Shown in pieces: positions 21,972-31,636 of a stretch of 64,000 nt of DNA (positions are counted from its first letter, which is position 1; each line of letters starts with the position of its first letter). The stretch is from Heliopora coerulea (Eukaryota; Cnidaria; Anthozoa; Scleralcyonacea; Helioporidae), in the NCBI GenBank assembly GCA_030142905.1, contig JASJOG010000117.1:248001-312000 (forward strand). Reading direction: 5' to 3'. Below the pieces are notes generated by a model. That model searched no databases. It saw only the letters and a list, made by a program, of their open reading frames with translations, and was not told the origin of the DNA. Both the position numbers and the translations under genes were made by a program.

Positions 21972-22397
21972 ATGGCTAGCGTAGTAGCATCGATGACACA
22001 GACGGTGTTTGCTGGTCTAGCATTCGCTGGTAGTGGTTATCTTTTCAAAATGTTTGATAAAATTAATTATGAAGTTGAAATAAAAAGACATAATAAAGCG
22101 CTAGAAGACCTAGCAAAGGCCAAAGAGGCGTTTTATGAGAATGAAGTCAAACAGCGCGATAAAATTCAAGAATTAAAACAAGAATTAGCAGATGCCAATA
22201 ATTACATAGAAAACACCAACAGAGCACTTGATATGTTAAGAAAAGTTCAAACAGTTGAATACAATAACATGAAATTCAATAGAGAACCAAAATTAAGCGA
22301 CTTTTACCAACAAAGCGATGAAATGAATAAATATCAGTATATTACTATTGGAGTTATCGGTATCGGCTCTGGTTACCTATTGAGTAAAACGCTATGA
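21972..22397 (+). CDS. Polinton coiled-coil protein with two terminal membrane helices
   Basis: An intact frame. I prefer the ATG at 21972 (MASVVASMTQTVFAGLAFAG) to the upstream 21948, because it gives a clean N-terminal hydrophobic helix. The middle is a long charged coiled coil (HNKALEDLAKAKEAFYENEV, then KQRDKIQELKQELADANNYI). The C-terminus is a glycine-rich helix (YITIGVIGIGSGYLLSKTL). A membrane-coil-membrane layout fits a minor virion membrane or spike-base protein, but that is inference. Confidence 0.7.
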   Translation: MASVVASMTQTVFAGLAFAGSGYLFKMFDKINYEVEIKRHNKALEDLAKAKEAFYENEVKQRDKIQELKQELADANNYIENTNRALDMLRKVQTVEYNNMKFNREPKLSDFYQQSDEMNKYQYITIGVIGIGSGYLLSKTL

Positions 22398-22419
22398 TAT
22401 ATCAATAATATTATGGCAT

Positions 22420-22987
22420 ATGGAAGCGTTCAAAGCGTTAGATTATGGATTCACGTTTGATGAAATAGTTAAAAATATAGACGATTTGGACTCTCTCTAC
22501 AAAAAGGAAGACAAACACTACAAAGACAATTATTGTAGCGAATGCGAAATAGAACTAAAATGCATTGACGGTATGTTTGTATGTGTTAAATGTGGTTTTG
22601 TTGAAGGTTCTATAATGGAACCAGAATGGGTTGAAAATATATGGATGAACAGGAAAAAGGACATGTATATCAGAAGTCGACATATTAGAAATAGAGTGAG
22701 GAAATTTGTGCATCATAAATATCAATCTTCAATTGTATTTGATTTGTCTGTTTGTCGTTAGAATTATGGATGTCGTTAGAATTATGACTCAACAAAATTT
22801 GATTAAGAAAAACGTTTCTAGATATGACTATTATATTATTAGATTGGCCAGTAGAAAGTGTGCTAAACTAATAAAGAAACCCAATGATCTGGTTCATATA
22901 AAAACAAAGAAGAAGTTTGATGACAGACTATTTGGAACTACATATCCAATTTTAGGATGGGATAAAAATTGCTATTACCCTTACTAG
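22420..22987 (+). pseudogene. Zinc-ribbon protein, VLTF3/TFIIB-like
   Basis: The start is at the ATG at 22420. Residues ~42-66 form a zinc ribbon (CSECEIELKCIDGMFVCVKCG, spacing C-x2-C...C-x2-C), followed by Tyr/Arg-rich helices (RKKDMYIRSRHIRNRVRKFV). The rest continues in another frame (SRYDYYIIRLASRKCAKLIK, then KKKFDDRLFGTTYPILGW). A zinc ribbon followed by an all-helical region recalls poxvirus late transcription factor VLTF3 and TFIIB-like viral factors; a role in late transcription is inferred. The break coincides with a tandem duplication of TGTCGTTAGAATTATG at about 22751-22786. Confidence 0.65.
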
Positions 22988-23054
22988 TTTGAAGTGGAAG
23001 AAAAAATATTAATAAGTTAATCATTTAAATATTACTTTATGTATATATAGTTTC

Positions 23055-23288
23055 ATGACTGAAACTAAAGATAAACCAAAGCGTGGTCGTGGTAGGCCTA
23101 TTAAATATAAGACCGATGAAGAAAGGAGATTGGCATATAACGCTCAAGTGAAGGAAAGTATGTTGAGAAACCCATTCCATTGTGATTTTTGTAATCAGAC
23201 TTATGATATAGCAAGTAGAAACAGGCACTTGAAAACCAAAAAACAAATAAAAAATCTTACAAAAAATCTTTTGAAAAATGGAGGCTAA
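23055..23288 (+). CDS. AT-hook and zinc-finger protein, 77 residues
   Basis: An intact frame with a canonical AT-hook (KPKRGRGRPIKYK, residues 7-19) and a single C2H2-like finger (CDFCNQTYDIASRNRHLKTK), followed by a basic tail. Likely a small DNA-binding protein of the element. The second zinc-ligand pair is incomplete (one histidine and no clear second), so either the finger is divergent or the end is frameshifted. Confidence 0.68.
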   Translation: MTETKDKPKRGRGRPIKYKTDEERRLAYNAQVKESMLRNPFHCDFCNQTYDIASRNRHLKTKKQIKNLTKNLLKNGG

Positions 23289-23369
23289 GGAACCTGAAAA
23301 ATTAATAGCGCGTTTTGAGTTAAAAAAATAATTTCATATTCTATATATTATAGTATATAGAAAACTTTT
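23289..23369. promoter_or_regulatory. TATA-like upstream region of the DNA polymerase gene
   Basis: Contains TATTCTATATATTATAGTATATAG at 23337-23360, ten bases before the ATG at 23370. Similar blocks precede several other plus-strand genes of the element. Confidence 0.4.
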
Positions 23370-23839
23370 ATGTCAAGTAAGATAGACTTTATAAGAAGAC
23401 AGAATGCTGATCTTCAATCTCAACTTAAAGCTGAAATATCTGAAACCATTGCAAAACGGACAGGACTCAAAAGGAAGGTCGTTAAAAGGAAGGTCGTTAA
23501 AAGGATTGCTGTCAAAAGACCTAAAGTGATCAGTGTAGTCAAGAAACCCATCAAAAAACCAATCGCAAAAAGAACAGGTCTTAAAAGAAAGGTCATCAAC
23601 AAACCCAAAATACATGAAGACCCTATAAAAGAGAAAAAAATAGATGATACGTTATGGTCTCAATCACAAAAAGCGTTGAAAAATTACACAAAATCATTCG
23701 AAATCGCAATCATCAATAAAAATGACCCATTAATACAACCGAATAGCACTATGTATATTGATGTTATTGTGGTAGCTTGGTAGGTTATAATGTTCTTAAT
23801 ACGTACACTCTCAAGCTATTCTCTCAGAAAAACTTTTCT

Positions 23840-23915
23840 GAGTCCCTGACGGGAATCGAACCCGTAACCTTCTGATCGCCGGTGAGATGCTCTAACCATT
23901 GAGTTACACAGACTC
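23840..23915 (-). repeat. tRNA-like SINE head, unit 1
   Basis: Read on the minus strand it has a 7-bp-like acceptor pairing (GAGTC at the start with GACTC at the end), box A TAACTCAATGG and box B GGTTCGATTCC. The anticodon arm does not fold as a normal tRNA, so this is a SINE head, not a tRNA gene. Confidence 0.85.
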
Positions 23916-23993
23916 AGATGGTGAGCGAAGGTTACATTTGTGAACTGGTTCGTATGGATGGTAGTTCACAAATGTAACCTTCGCTCACCATCT

Positions 23994-24069
23994 GAGTCTG
24001 TGTAGCTCAATGGTTAGAGCATCTCACCGGCAATCAGAAGGTTACGGGTTCGATTCCCGTCAGGGACTC
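23994..24069 (+). repeat. tRNA-like SINE head, unit 2
   Basis: Inverse partner of unit 1, with box A TAGCTCAATGG and box B GGTTCGATTCC. It is followed by the shared 3' sequence AGAAAAGTTTTTCTGAGAGA, itself a small hairpin. Confidence 0.85.
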
Positions 24070-24260
24070 AGAAAAGTTTTTCTGAGAGAATAGCTTGAGA
24101 GTGTACGTATTAAGAACATTATATCCTACCAAGCTACCACAATAACATTATTAATTAGTACTGTAATAATAGACGACATATTGAAACTCGCAGACTGGCA
24201 AGTACATACGTCTACCATCCATACGAACCAGTACACAAATGTAACCTTCGCTCACCATCT

Positions 24261-24336
24261 GAGTCTGTGTAACTCAATGGTTAGAGCATCTCACCGGCGA
24301 TCAGAAGGTTACGGGTTCGATTCCCGTCAGGGACTC
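24261..24336 (+). repeat. tRNA-like SINE head, unit 3
   Basis: A third copy in direct orientation to unit 2, preceded by ATCCATACGAACCAGTACAC. That sequence also forms the centre of the palindrome, so it marks the SINE 5' region. Confidence 0.85.
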
Positions 24337-27300
24337 AGAAAAGTTTTTCTGAGAGAATAGCTCGAGAGCGTACCTATTAAGAACACTATGTATATTGTTG
24401 AACACATTTTAAATAAACAACTGGATGAAATGAAAGGAATCAAACACATTGAAACATTAAAAGTAACATTCAAAAAGACCATCGTGAGCAATATTGAGTC
24501 TAAAACAACATCAAAAACAGCCTATTTCAACAGTAAAGCAAAAACAATAATAAGCGAAAATAAAATAAATGAAAGTATAAGAACATCGAAACACGAGATA
24601 TTAAATATAATTGATGTTTGGTTATCAGAAGGTTCTGGATATTTTAAATGATATTTTAAATCTACTGTTAATCACAAATAAAGAAAAGCAACACTATGTA
24701 CTAATCAAAGACTTCAATAAGTTCATGTACAATCAAACAAAACACAAATGTAGAAAGCATTTTTGCATGTACTGTTTGCAGTGTTTTATCTCTGAAGAAG
24801 TAATAAATAATCACAAAGAAAACTGCATCACAATCAATGGTGCACAGCCTATAAAAATGCCTAATGCTGGCGATATGGTATATTTCAAAAACTACCACAA
24901 AGAACTAGCAGCTCCATTCGTAATCTATGCTGATTTTGAAGCTATCACAGAAAAAGTACATGGATGTCAACCAAATAATGATAAATCATACACATAAAGC
25001 ATAAAGACTGTGGTTATGGCTATAAGGTTGTCTGTCGTTATGATGATAAATATAGTAAACCAATTCAGATATACAGAGGAGAAAACGTTGTTTATAAATT
25101 CATGGAAAAAATGTTAGAAGAAGTTGAATGGTGTAAAAAAAATGAAAAACAAACATTTCAATAAAGATATGATATTAACAAAAGATGATGAGGAAAATTT
25201 CAAGAACGCTGATTAATGCCATATTTGTAATAAAATATACTCCGAAAAAGATATTCGTGTAAGAGATCATTGCCATATAACTGGAAAGTATAGAGGATCG
25301 GCTCATCAAGACTGTAATATTAATTATAAGTTGACTGATAAAATACCTGTTATTTTTCACAATTTGAGAGGATATGACAGTCACTTTATAATGCAGACGA
25401 TTGGTGAAATAGCTAATATGCATACATATAAGAATAAAAAAGGTGGAGATATACAGATGGATATCAATGCCATCCCAAATAATATGGAAAAATACATGGC
25501 TTTCATGCTTGGAAAACATTTGGTTTTTATCTATAGTTTCCAGTTCATGAGTTCAAGTCTAGACAAATTAGTAAGCAATCTGCCAGATGATGCTTTCAAA
25601 TACACTTCTGAAGAAATCAAAATTGCTGAAAAACTAAATCTTATGAAACAAAAAGGTGTATACCCTTATGCATATATGGATTCATTCAATAGGTTCAGTG
25701 AAACAAAATTACCAACTAAAGATGACTTCTGCAGCATATTAAATGATGAACATATATCTGATAAGCAATATGCGCATGCAAACAAAGTATGGAATACTTT
25801 TAAATTAAAGAATATGGAAGAATACCATGACTTATATCTAAAGTCAGACATTCTTTTATTAGCTGATGTATTCGAAAACTTTGGAAAGACTTGCACGCAA
25901 TATTATAAACTAGACCCATGTCATTATTTCACAAATCCTGGGTTATCTTGGGATCCATGTTAAAAATGACTGATATTAAACTAGAACTAATGACAGACAT
26001 AGGTATGTTTCAGTTCATTGAAAAGGGTATGCGTGGTGGAGTATCTTATATAGCCAATCGTTATGGTAAGGCGAATAATAAATACATGAAAAATTACGAT
26101 GAGAAGACGCCCTCAAAGTATATCATGTATTTCGATGCTAATGACCTTTATGGATGGGCAATGTCTCAATATTTACCTACTGGTGGTTTCAGATGGGTCA
26201 CAGAAAAAGAAATTAACAACATAGACTTGGCTAAACATAAAGAGGATAGTAAAAAAGGTGTGATATTAGAAGTTGATCTGGAATACCCACAAGAATTACA
26301 TGACCTTCATAATGACTACCCATTATCACCAGAAAAAATAAAAGTCACAAAATAAATGTTATCATCATAATTTGAATCGCTAAGAGAAAAATATAATATC
26401 AACATCGGTCAAGTACATAAATGAATTCCAATCCTAAACAATAAAGAAAAGTATGTTCTCCATTATAGAAACTTACAACTATACACTGATCTAGGTTTGA
26501 AAGTAACGAAAGTACATAGAGCATTAGAATTCAATCAATCCCTTTGGTTAAAGCAATACATAGAAAAGAACCAAAGCTAAAAACTCTTTTGAAAAACACT
26601 TCTTCAAACTAATGAATAATTCAGTGTTTGGTAAAACTATGGAAAACCTTCGAAAAAGAGTAGATGTTAAACTTGTAAAAGACGAGAAAAACCTGATAAA
26701 ATTAACATCAAAACCAACTTTTGTGACTAGTAAAATCTTTAATGAAAAACTGGTGGCTGTTCATAAGATTAAAAAAACTCTAACCCTCAATAGACCGGCG
26801 TATGTGGGTATGTGTATCTTAGATCTTAGTAAGTCATTAATGTATGATTTTCATTATAACTACATTAAACAAAAGTATGGTAGCAAAGCAAAACTATTAT
26901 TCACAGATACAGACTCATTGACTTATGAAATCAAAGCTAAGATGTTTATCAAGATTTTTGGAGTGATAAGGATAAATATGATAATAGTGATTATCCAGAA
27001 AACTCTCCTTATTTTGATAAAACAAATAAAAAAAGTGATTGGAAAGTTTAAAGATGAAGTATCAGGAATCCCAATCAATGAGTTTATAGGATTGAGGAGT
27101 AAGATGTACTCATATATAAAAGACACCAATGAATGTGGTAAAACAACTAAAGGCATAAAAAAGAACGTCATAACGAAAGATATTAAACATGACAATTATA
27201 AAGATGTTCTATTCAACAGAAAACAAACTTACCATAAAATGAAAACAATTAGAAGTCAAGATCATCAATTAGGAAGTTATGAGATAAATAAAATTCACTC

Positions 27301-27362
27301 AGCTGTTTTGATGACAAACGTTATCTACATGACAGTGGGATGGACAGTTATGCTTATGGTCA

Positions 27363-27549
27363 TCATGAGATTTAATTCATTATGGTTTAACTTCATAGGG
27401 ATACCAACGCATTATCAAATAAACTTGGAAAAATGAGGTGTTTTCCAAAACTTGATGAAAACCAAATTGTAGGTAAATTTCTTGAGCCGTAAGTGGGTTT
27501 CCAAAGTCTGTGTAAAAAGTGTGCTGGTACCCCCATGTTCTATGCTACT
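27363..27549 (-). repeat. Polinton right terminal inverted repeat
   Basis: Reverse complement of 13691-13877 with a few substitutions and a one-base gap. The polymerase frame runs into it. Confidence 0.95.
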
Positions 27550-27768
27550 AGCTTTGAAAGTGTTTGACTGGTTTAATGCATCTGCCAGTCTAGGTTTCTT
27601 ACGTGGAGGTCTTTTTTGATGTTGTTTCCTTGTTTTTGCTCTTACTTCTAACCCTGTTACTACACGTGCCAAGCTATCTCCGTCACTCTCCACCCTCTCT
27701 TCTCTACCAACTGTTTCACTTTCATACAATCGTTCCCGTGGAGGATCATTTACAGGTCTAGTACCCAT
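27550..27768 (-). pseudogene. Myb/SANT-like transposon gene, middle part
   Basis: Minus-strand frame entering the Polinton target site. It is charged and disordered (RERLYESETVGREERVESDG, then KTRKQHQKRPPRKKPRLADA). The first six bases are the right copy of AGCTTT. It links the trihelix at 28148-28486 with the tail at 13326-13690. Confidence 0.65.
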
Positions 27769-28147
27769 TATGATATAAACAGCATTATGCTTTATGAGCA
27801 GAATTATGATTAATGCTGCTCATGAATGAAGAGTGAATAAGAATGAAGAGTGGTGCAGCTTATGAATAGTCCTTCAAAATATCAATACTAAGGGTGTTTA
27901 ACATGGGATGGATCAACGTAACAGTTCCTAGTTCCCCCCCAGCCACTGGAAAATTGTCAAGTGTTCCCATGTTTTTGTTGTAATCAAAGTGGTAAACAGG
28001 CATGCAACTACCTTCCATCCTTAACGGAAGGCACTTTTCGGAGGGCTTATTTTAAAGTGCAGGAGCTTCAATATTAATGAAAAAAAGAATAGTAATGTGT
28101 ATTATCGATGAAGATTTTGTTTCATGTGTCATTACAAAAAATCAGGA

Positions 28148-28486
28148 TTACATTTTCTTACCGAGAATTCTATCGAGCCGGTCCCAGTTCTGGAGAGCCG
28201 CTTTCCCTACACTTGTAAGTGCACTAGTAAGGTATGGCCGTTCAGCACCTGATGTTTTCATTCGATCTATCAACTTGCTATATCCACTTCTCAGTTTCTT
28301 CAGCTTTGTTTCTATTTGTGATACAGTTCTTTCCACCTGTGACTCGTCTTTCATGATTCTTCTTATCTCTTCATACAGCTCTTTATTCGAACTCATACCT
28401 TCTATGCTATCTTGTACTGTTTTAGTACTATAAGCTTCGATAAGTTCAATTCTCTCCTCCTCTTCTGTCCACTTAGCACCCACCAT
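28148..28486 (-). pseudogene. Myb/SANT-like trihelix domain, 5' part of the split gene
   Basis: The start is at the ATG at 28486. The frame MVGAKWTEEEERIELIEAYS, then VERTVSQIETKLKKLRSGYS, then ALQNWDRLDRILGKK is a Myb/SANT-like trihelix of the type found in Harbinger second genes and in domesticated relatives. A plus-strand frame over the same bases is a shadow. The gene was split by the Polinton 600 bp downstream. About 380 bp separate this part from the middle part (intron or decay). Confidence 0.75.
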
Positions 28487-28752
28487 TTTGTTTTCACTTC
28501 GGCAGTGTCAGATTATTATGAAACTTTTTTGTTAATAATTCGGAAATCTGCTGATAAACATGCGGGGGAAAACAGGCACTGACAAATCGTGTTCACGCTG
28601 GTGCTATGGTACTCAAGTTCAAGGTTTGAAGCAGTGCCCGTGCTAAGGCACTGGTGCCCAGATTATCGTTCGGGCACCATGAAAATACTGCGTTCACATT
28701 GGTGCTCATGCCGGGGCACCGTACCCGGGCACCTAGTCTGAACAGGCCGTTA
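28487..28752. mobile_element. Probable Harbinger right terminus
   Basis: Ends in GGGCACCTAGTCTGAACAGGCC, after repeated GGTGC/GGGCACC and GTTCAC blocks, and is followed by GTTA. A GGCC-rim with CAGAC and GTGAACG blocks next to a TTA/TAA is typical of Harbinger ends. No matching left terminus is found near 13310, so the element appears truncated on that side. LINE reverse transcriptase sequence resumes directly after it. Confidence 0.5.
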
Positions 28753-29812
28753 CTGGGTCAGTTTTTATGGACTTACGGAAAGCTTTTGATTAGGTGAATC
28801 ACAGTTTCCTCTTAGACAAGCTGCCAGTCTATGGTATTAAAAACAATGAAGCCAAATGGATCGTAAGTTTCCTGTTTGGGCGAGCTCAAGTGGTTAATTT
28901 TGAAGGAACACTAACCGAAAATAATTTCATCACACACAGATCCATCCTCGGACCACTTCTGTTTACTCTATTAATTAACGATATACATACAGAATTGAAG
29001 GAATGTAAAATTCTATTATATGCCGACGATACCGTAACCTATTTTAGTCACAAGAATATTTCCTATGGAGAAAGCATTTTAAATGAAGAAGCAAACCGCA
29101 TAGCAAGATGGATGAGCGAAAACCACCTAACGCTTAACCTTAAAAAAGAAAAAACTGAGTTCATTTTGTTTGCGACATCGAGAAAGCTTAGTAAAGAAAC
29201 TGCAACTGTCACCATCAACATCCATGGTGAACGAGTAAATGAAACAACTCAATATAAGTATTTAGGTGTTATACTTGACCACCATTTCAACTTACATGAA
29301 CAAGTCACCACTGTTTACAACAAAGCCTTCTCGAGACTTAAATTTCTGAAACGAGTTAGAAACAATTTAACTTCTTACGTTGCTGAGCGAATCTACAAAA
29401 GTATGGTTCAACCAATCATCACATATTGCCCGATGGTATATCTGGGACTCCCTACATATCTGATAGGAAAACTTCAGTCAATTCAAGAAAGAGGAAGATG
29501 AAACGTATGCTCACAACAAACAAATGCTGAATGGAAATTCATTTCAGAAATCAGCAATCAACAGATCATCCTGGATGTACATAAAGTAATCAAACGTACC
29601 TCACCAATAGTGTTCCAGGATTACTTTAAACCTTGCATCATGGAAAGAATACCCGAGGAGATGGCTGTTCCCTTATCGTCCCGCGTGTGAAAACAGAGAT
29701 CGGTAGAAAAACCTTCAAATTCCAAGGCTGCAAGATGTTTAACGCACTTCCGATAGAGCTCAAATTAGATAAATCTATTGTCATTTTTAAACGTAAGTTG
29801 AATTCTTTGTAA
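28753..29812 (+). pseudogene. CR1/L2-type LINE, reverse transcriptase and C-terminal part
   Basis: It begins within the reverse transcriptase at VFMDLRKAFD (motif A, followed by a TAG at about 28793). It continues over 28794-29501 with RSILGPLLFTLLINDIHTEL, then the catalytic box ILLYADDTVTYFSHKN (YADD), then LNLKKEKTEFILF and YKYLGVILDHHF. The remaining C-terminus (FKFQGCKMFNALPIELK) is in shifted frames up to about 29812. This is the 3' half of a LINE whose 5' half ends at 13310. Coding sequence between the two halves is missing, so sequence was lost at the truncated Harbinger side, or the halves come from two copies. Confidence 0.85.
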
Positions 29813-29971
29813 ATAATTTTAATTTTATTTTTATTCTCTGTATAATAGGTTGTATACTTTATTTGTTTTTTGCTTTATTTATGTATAAGTCCTTGTAGGA
29901 TAACAACAAATAGCTGAACGAGTCAACCTGTATAAAGATGAATTATAATAATAATAATAATAACAATAAAA
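29813..29971 (+). other. LINE 3' end with TAA-type tail
   Basis: The untranslated region ends in AATTATAATAATAATAATAATAACAATAAAA at 29940-29971. This short microsatellite tail is usual for CR1/L2-type elements in place of poly(A). Confidence 0.75.
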
Positions 29972-30760
29972 AAATCATCAGCTTCAAACGCCTAACTGGT
30001 CAAACTGGAAAATAGACCTTTTTCAAATTTGCTCGGAATCCCAGTTACAGTGGTTCTCAATTGAAAGTGGGATTGACAAACACAGCAAATATCTGAAAAT
30101 ATCCACTTCAACGTTCACTTGGAGTCATTGCTCGAAGGTATTCGATGGAAGTCGAGAAAGGTATTTTGGTGATCTTTCTGTCCCTTGATACTGGTGTAGA
30201 CCTACCAAGATATTGGTGAATGATTACCAGTTACAACTGGAGAAACTGTAGCGCAATATAAGACATAGTTTGTTACAATTTCTTTAACGACTTAATCACT
30301 TGAAATGTGTTCCGTCATCGTGAATATCGTAAATCTAATGAAGTCTACTTTCACCATTATATTGCTGGGTAATAGTTTATTCCAGTTAGTTATTCCAGTT
30401 GTTGTTGGCTAACTAACGTGTGAAGAAGCGAGCCTGAAACATCGAAAACATTTCAGCTATATATAAATGATAAACTGTTGCATACATCCTACATTTAATT
30501 CAACTTAATTCTTAGCATAAGCATGTGCCAATTGTAACGTCGCATGACAAAGTACGTCAACGTTCAAATTATGGCAAATTTAACATGTATTAAGAAAATA
30601 GCTTTTAGAAAACAAGAATATTATTAAGCCACATTTGCAAAGAAATTCCATATTTTTTATATATTACTTAATTTTATATCACATAATAAACATAACCACG
30701 AGCCTAGCTTTACTTCTGGCTTACTTCTAGTCTACTTTTTCTAGTTATGCTTCAATATAG
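29972..30760. other. No gene recognised
   Basis: Upstream intron of the channel gene on this reading. A stretch at 30410-30470 (GAAGAAGCGAGCCTGAAACATCGAAAACATTTC) resembles Penelope-type terminal sequence. Confidence 0.4.
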
Positions 30761-30981
30761 GGAGATATTTTCTTGACTTCAGCAACTATATCGAGTGGGT
30801 GACGTATGTTTCAACCTTCGTGTATTTTATTCCTCTTTCTGGAAAGCGAAATGGGCAAATTGAAGCCGGTGCCATAGGAGTGTTTTTAGTCTGGATAAAC
30901 TTGATTTGGTTCCTGAAGAGATTCTCACGTCTTGGAATTTACATCATAATGGCCAAAAAAGTCTTCACTACTTTGCTGAAG
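30761..30981 (+). CDS. TRPA1-like channel, exon encoding S4-S5 region
   Basis: The splice acceptor is CAATATAG (ends 30760) and the donor AAG|GTAGGA (30982). The exon reads RYFLDFSNYIEWVTYVSTFV, then GAIGVFLVWINLIWFLKRFS and RLGIYIIMAKKVFTTLLK. This matches the S3-S4-S5-linker region of TRPA1-type transient receptor potential channels (short extracellular loop, Trp-Ile-Asn-Leu, Phe-x-Arg-x-Gly-Ile-Tyr). It starts with two bases of a split codon and ends in phase 0, which fits the next exon. The exon encoding the ankyrin repeats and S1-S2 was not found in the window. The remaining open frame past 30981 is intron. Confidence 0.82.
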
Positions 30982-31636
30982 GTAGGATACGCAACTCGAT
31001 TAGTTTTGGAAAACACCTATAAAACTAAAAATACGTGTACGCAACAAACCCTCGCCCAACCTTCGAATATATCACTCGAGAATTCGAGTAAGAGTGAAAA
31101 CTACCTTTAACGGTTTAACAAATACTAAAAGATCCATTTTCACAATTAAACAATGGATGTACGTACCAAGACCCTGTATTGGTTGCGGGCTTGCGGTATT
31201 TTGCGTCGTTTTCCATTGAAACTTCTCTCATTTTGTCTTAAAGAAAGATTCCTTATTGGATGACCAGACTGTCCATCTTAAAAGTGGAGCATTCTCAGGA
31301 TATCGATCAAATATCCTATGGCACTATGGGCAGCCCATGACTGACAATTTTTTGATATATTTGTTTTTTAATCGAAAAAATTAATAAATTCTACCTCATC
31401 TCGCAGTTGGTTACAAATGTCTAAGATGTGATATAATGAAGATTTATGCTTCGCATTCACCCCGAGTTACAAGACTTTTGTAACGAAAATGAAAAGAATT
31501 TTATAAGAAACGAACGAAATAAACAACAAAAACACGAATGAGTTTTGCATTTTTATTGCTGACCAAAAATCAAAAAATGCGGAACAGACATCAAAATACA
31601 ACAATTAAACCTTGTGCATGTTTTGACGAAAGAAGG
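30982..31636. other. TRPA1-like intron, no feature recognised
   Basis: Intronic sequence with no transposon terminus I can name. Confidence 0.4.

Larger units (their letters stand above)
23747..24397. mobile_element. tRNA-derived SINE palindrome inside pPolB, 14-bp duplications
   Basis: The insert body 23761-24383 is flanked by CACTATGTATATTG at 23747-23760 and 24384-24397. It contains three tRNA-like SINE units: one on minus (23840-23915) and one on plus (23994-24069), which form a ~388-bp inverted repeat from 23761 to 24148, then a third unit on plus (24261-24336). The outer ends of the palindrome share the SINE 3' sequence ACCAAGCTACCACAATAACA and its inverse. Each unit keeps a clear Pol III box A and box B. 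Confidence 0.93.
23370..27436 (+). pseudogene. Protein-primed family B DNA polymerase (Polinton pPolB)
   Basis: The start is at the ATG at 23370. There is a basic Lys/Arg-rich N-terminal extension with two copies of IAKRTGLKRKV. The exonuclease domain has Exo I in FVIYADFEAIT (~24920), a Cys/His motif CHICNKIYSEKDIRVRDHCH, Exo II in FHNLRGYDSHFIMQTI (~25360) and Exo III in YHDLYLKSDILLLADVFENF (~25840). The polymerase domain has motif A in YFDANDLYGWAMSQYLPTGG (~26130), motif B in FFKLMNNSVFGKTMENLRKR (~26600) and motif C in LLFTDTDSLTYEIK (~26900). It would copy the element from a terminal protein primer. Damage: an inserted SINE palindrome at 23761-24383, an internal loss near 24650, stops at ~24997 and ~25216, shifts near 25955, 26355-26600 and 26940. 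The 3' end reaches into the right terminal repeat. Confidence 0.95.
13691..27549. mobile_element. Polinton/Maverick element, complete ends
   Basis: The 13,859-bp element has terminal inverted repeats of about 180 bp. Both begin AGTAG(T/C)ATAGAACATGGGGG, with about nine differences by eye over the first 170 bp. It is flanked by the 6-bp direct duplication AGCTTT at 13685-13690 and 27550-27555. Termini starting AG and 6-bp duplications are the established Polinton hallmarks. Integrase and protein-primed DNA polymerase genes confirm it. Genes run outward-to-inward: three on the minus strand near the left end, about eleven on the plus strand to the right end. Most genes carry frameshifts or stops. 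No packaging ATPase or protease was found. Confidence 0.97.

Noticed and set aside
23840..24336. Three apparent tRNA genes with box A and box B
   Set aside because: The anticodon arm does not form a normal 5-bp stem with 7-nt loop, the units are in an inverted/direct cluster with shared 3' flanks, and the cluster has a target duplication. They are SINE heads.
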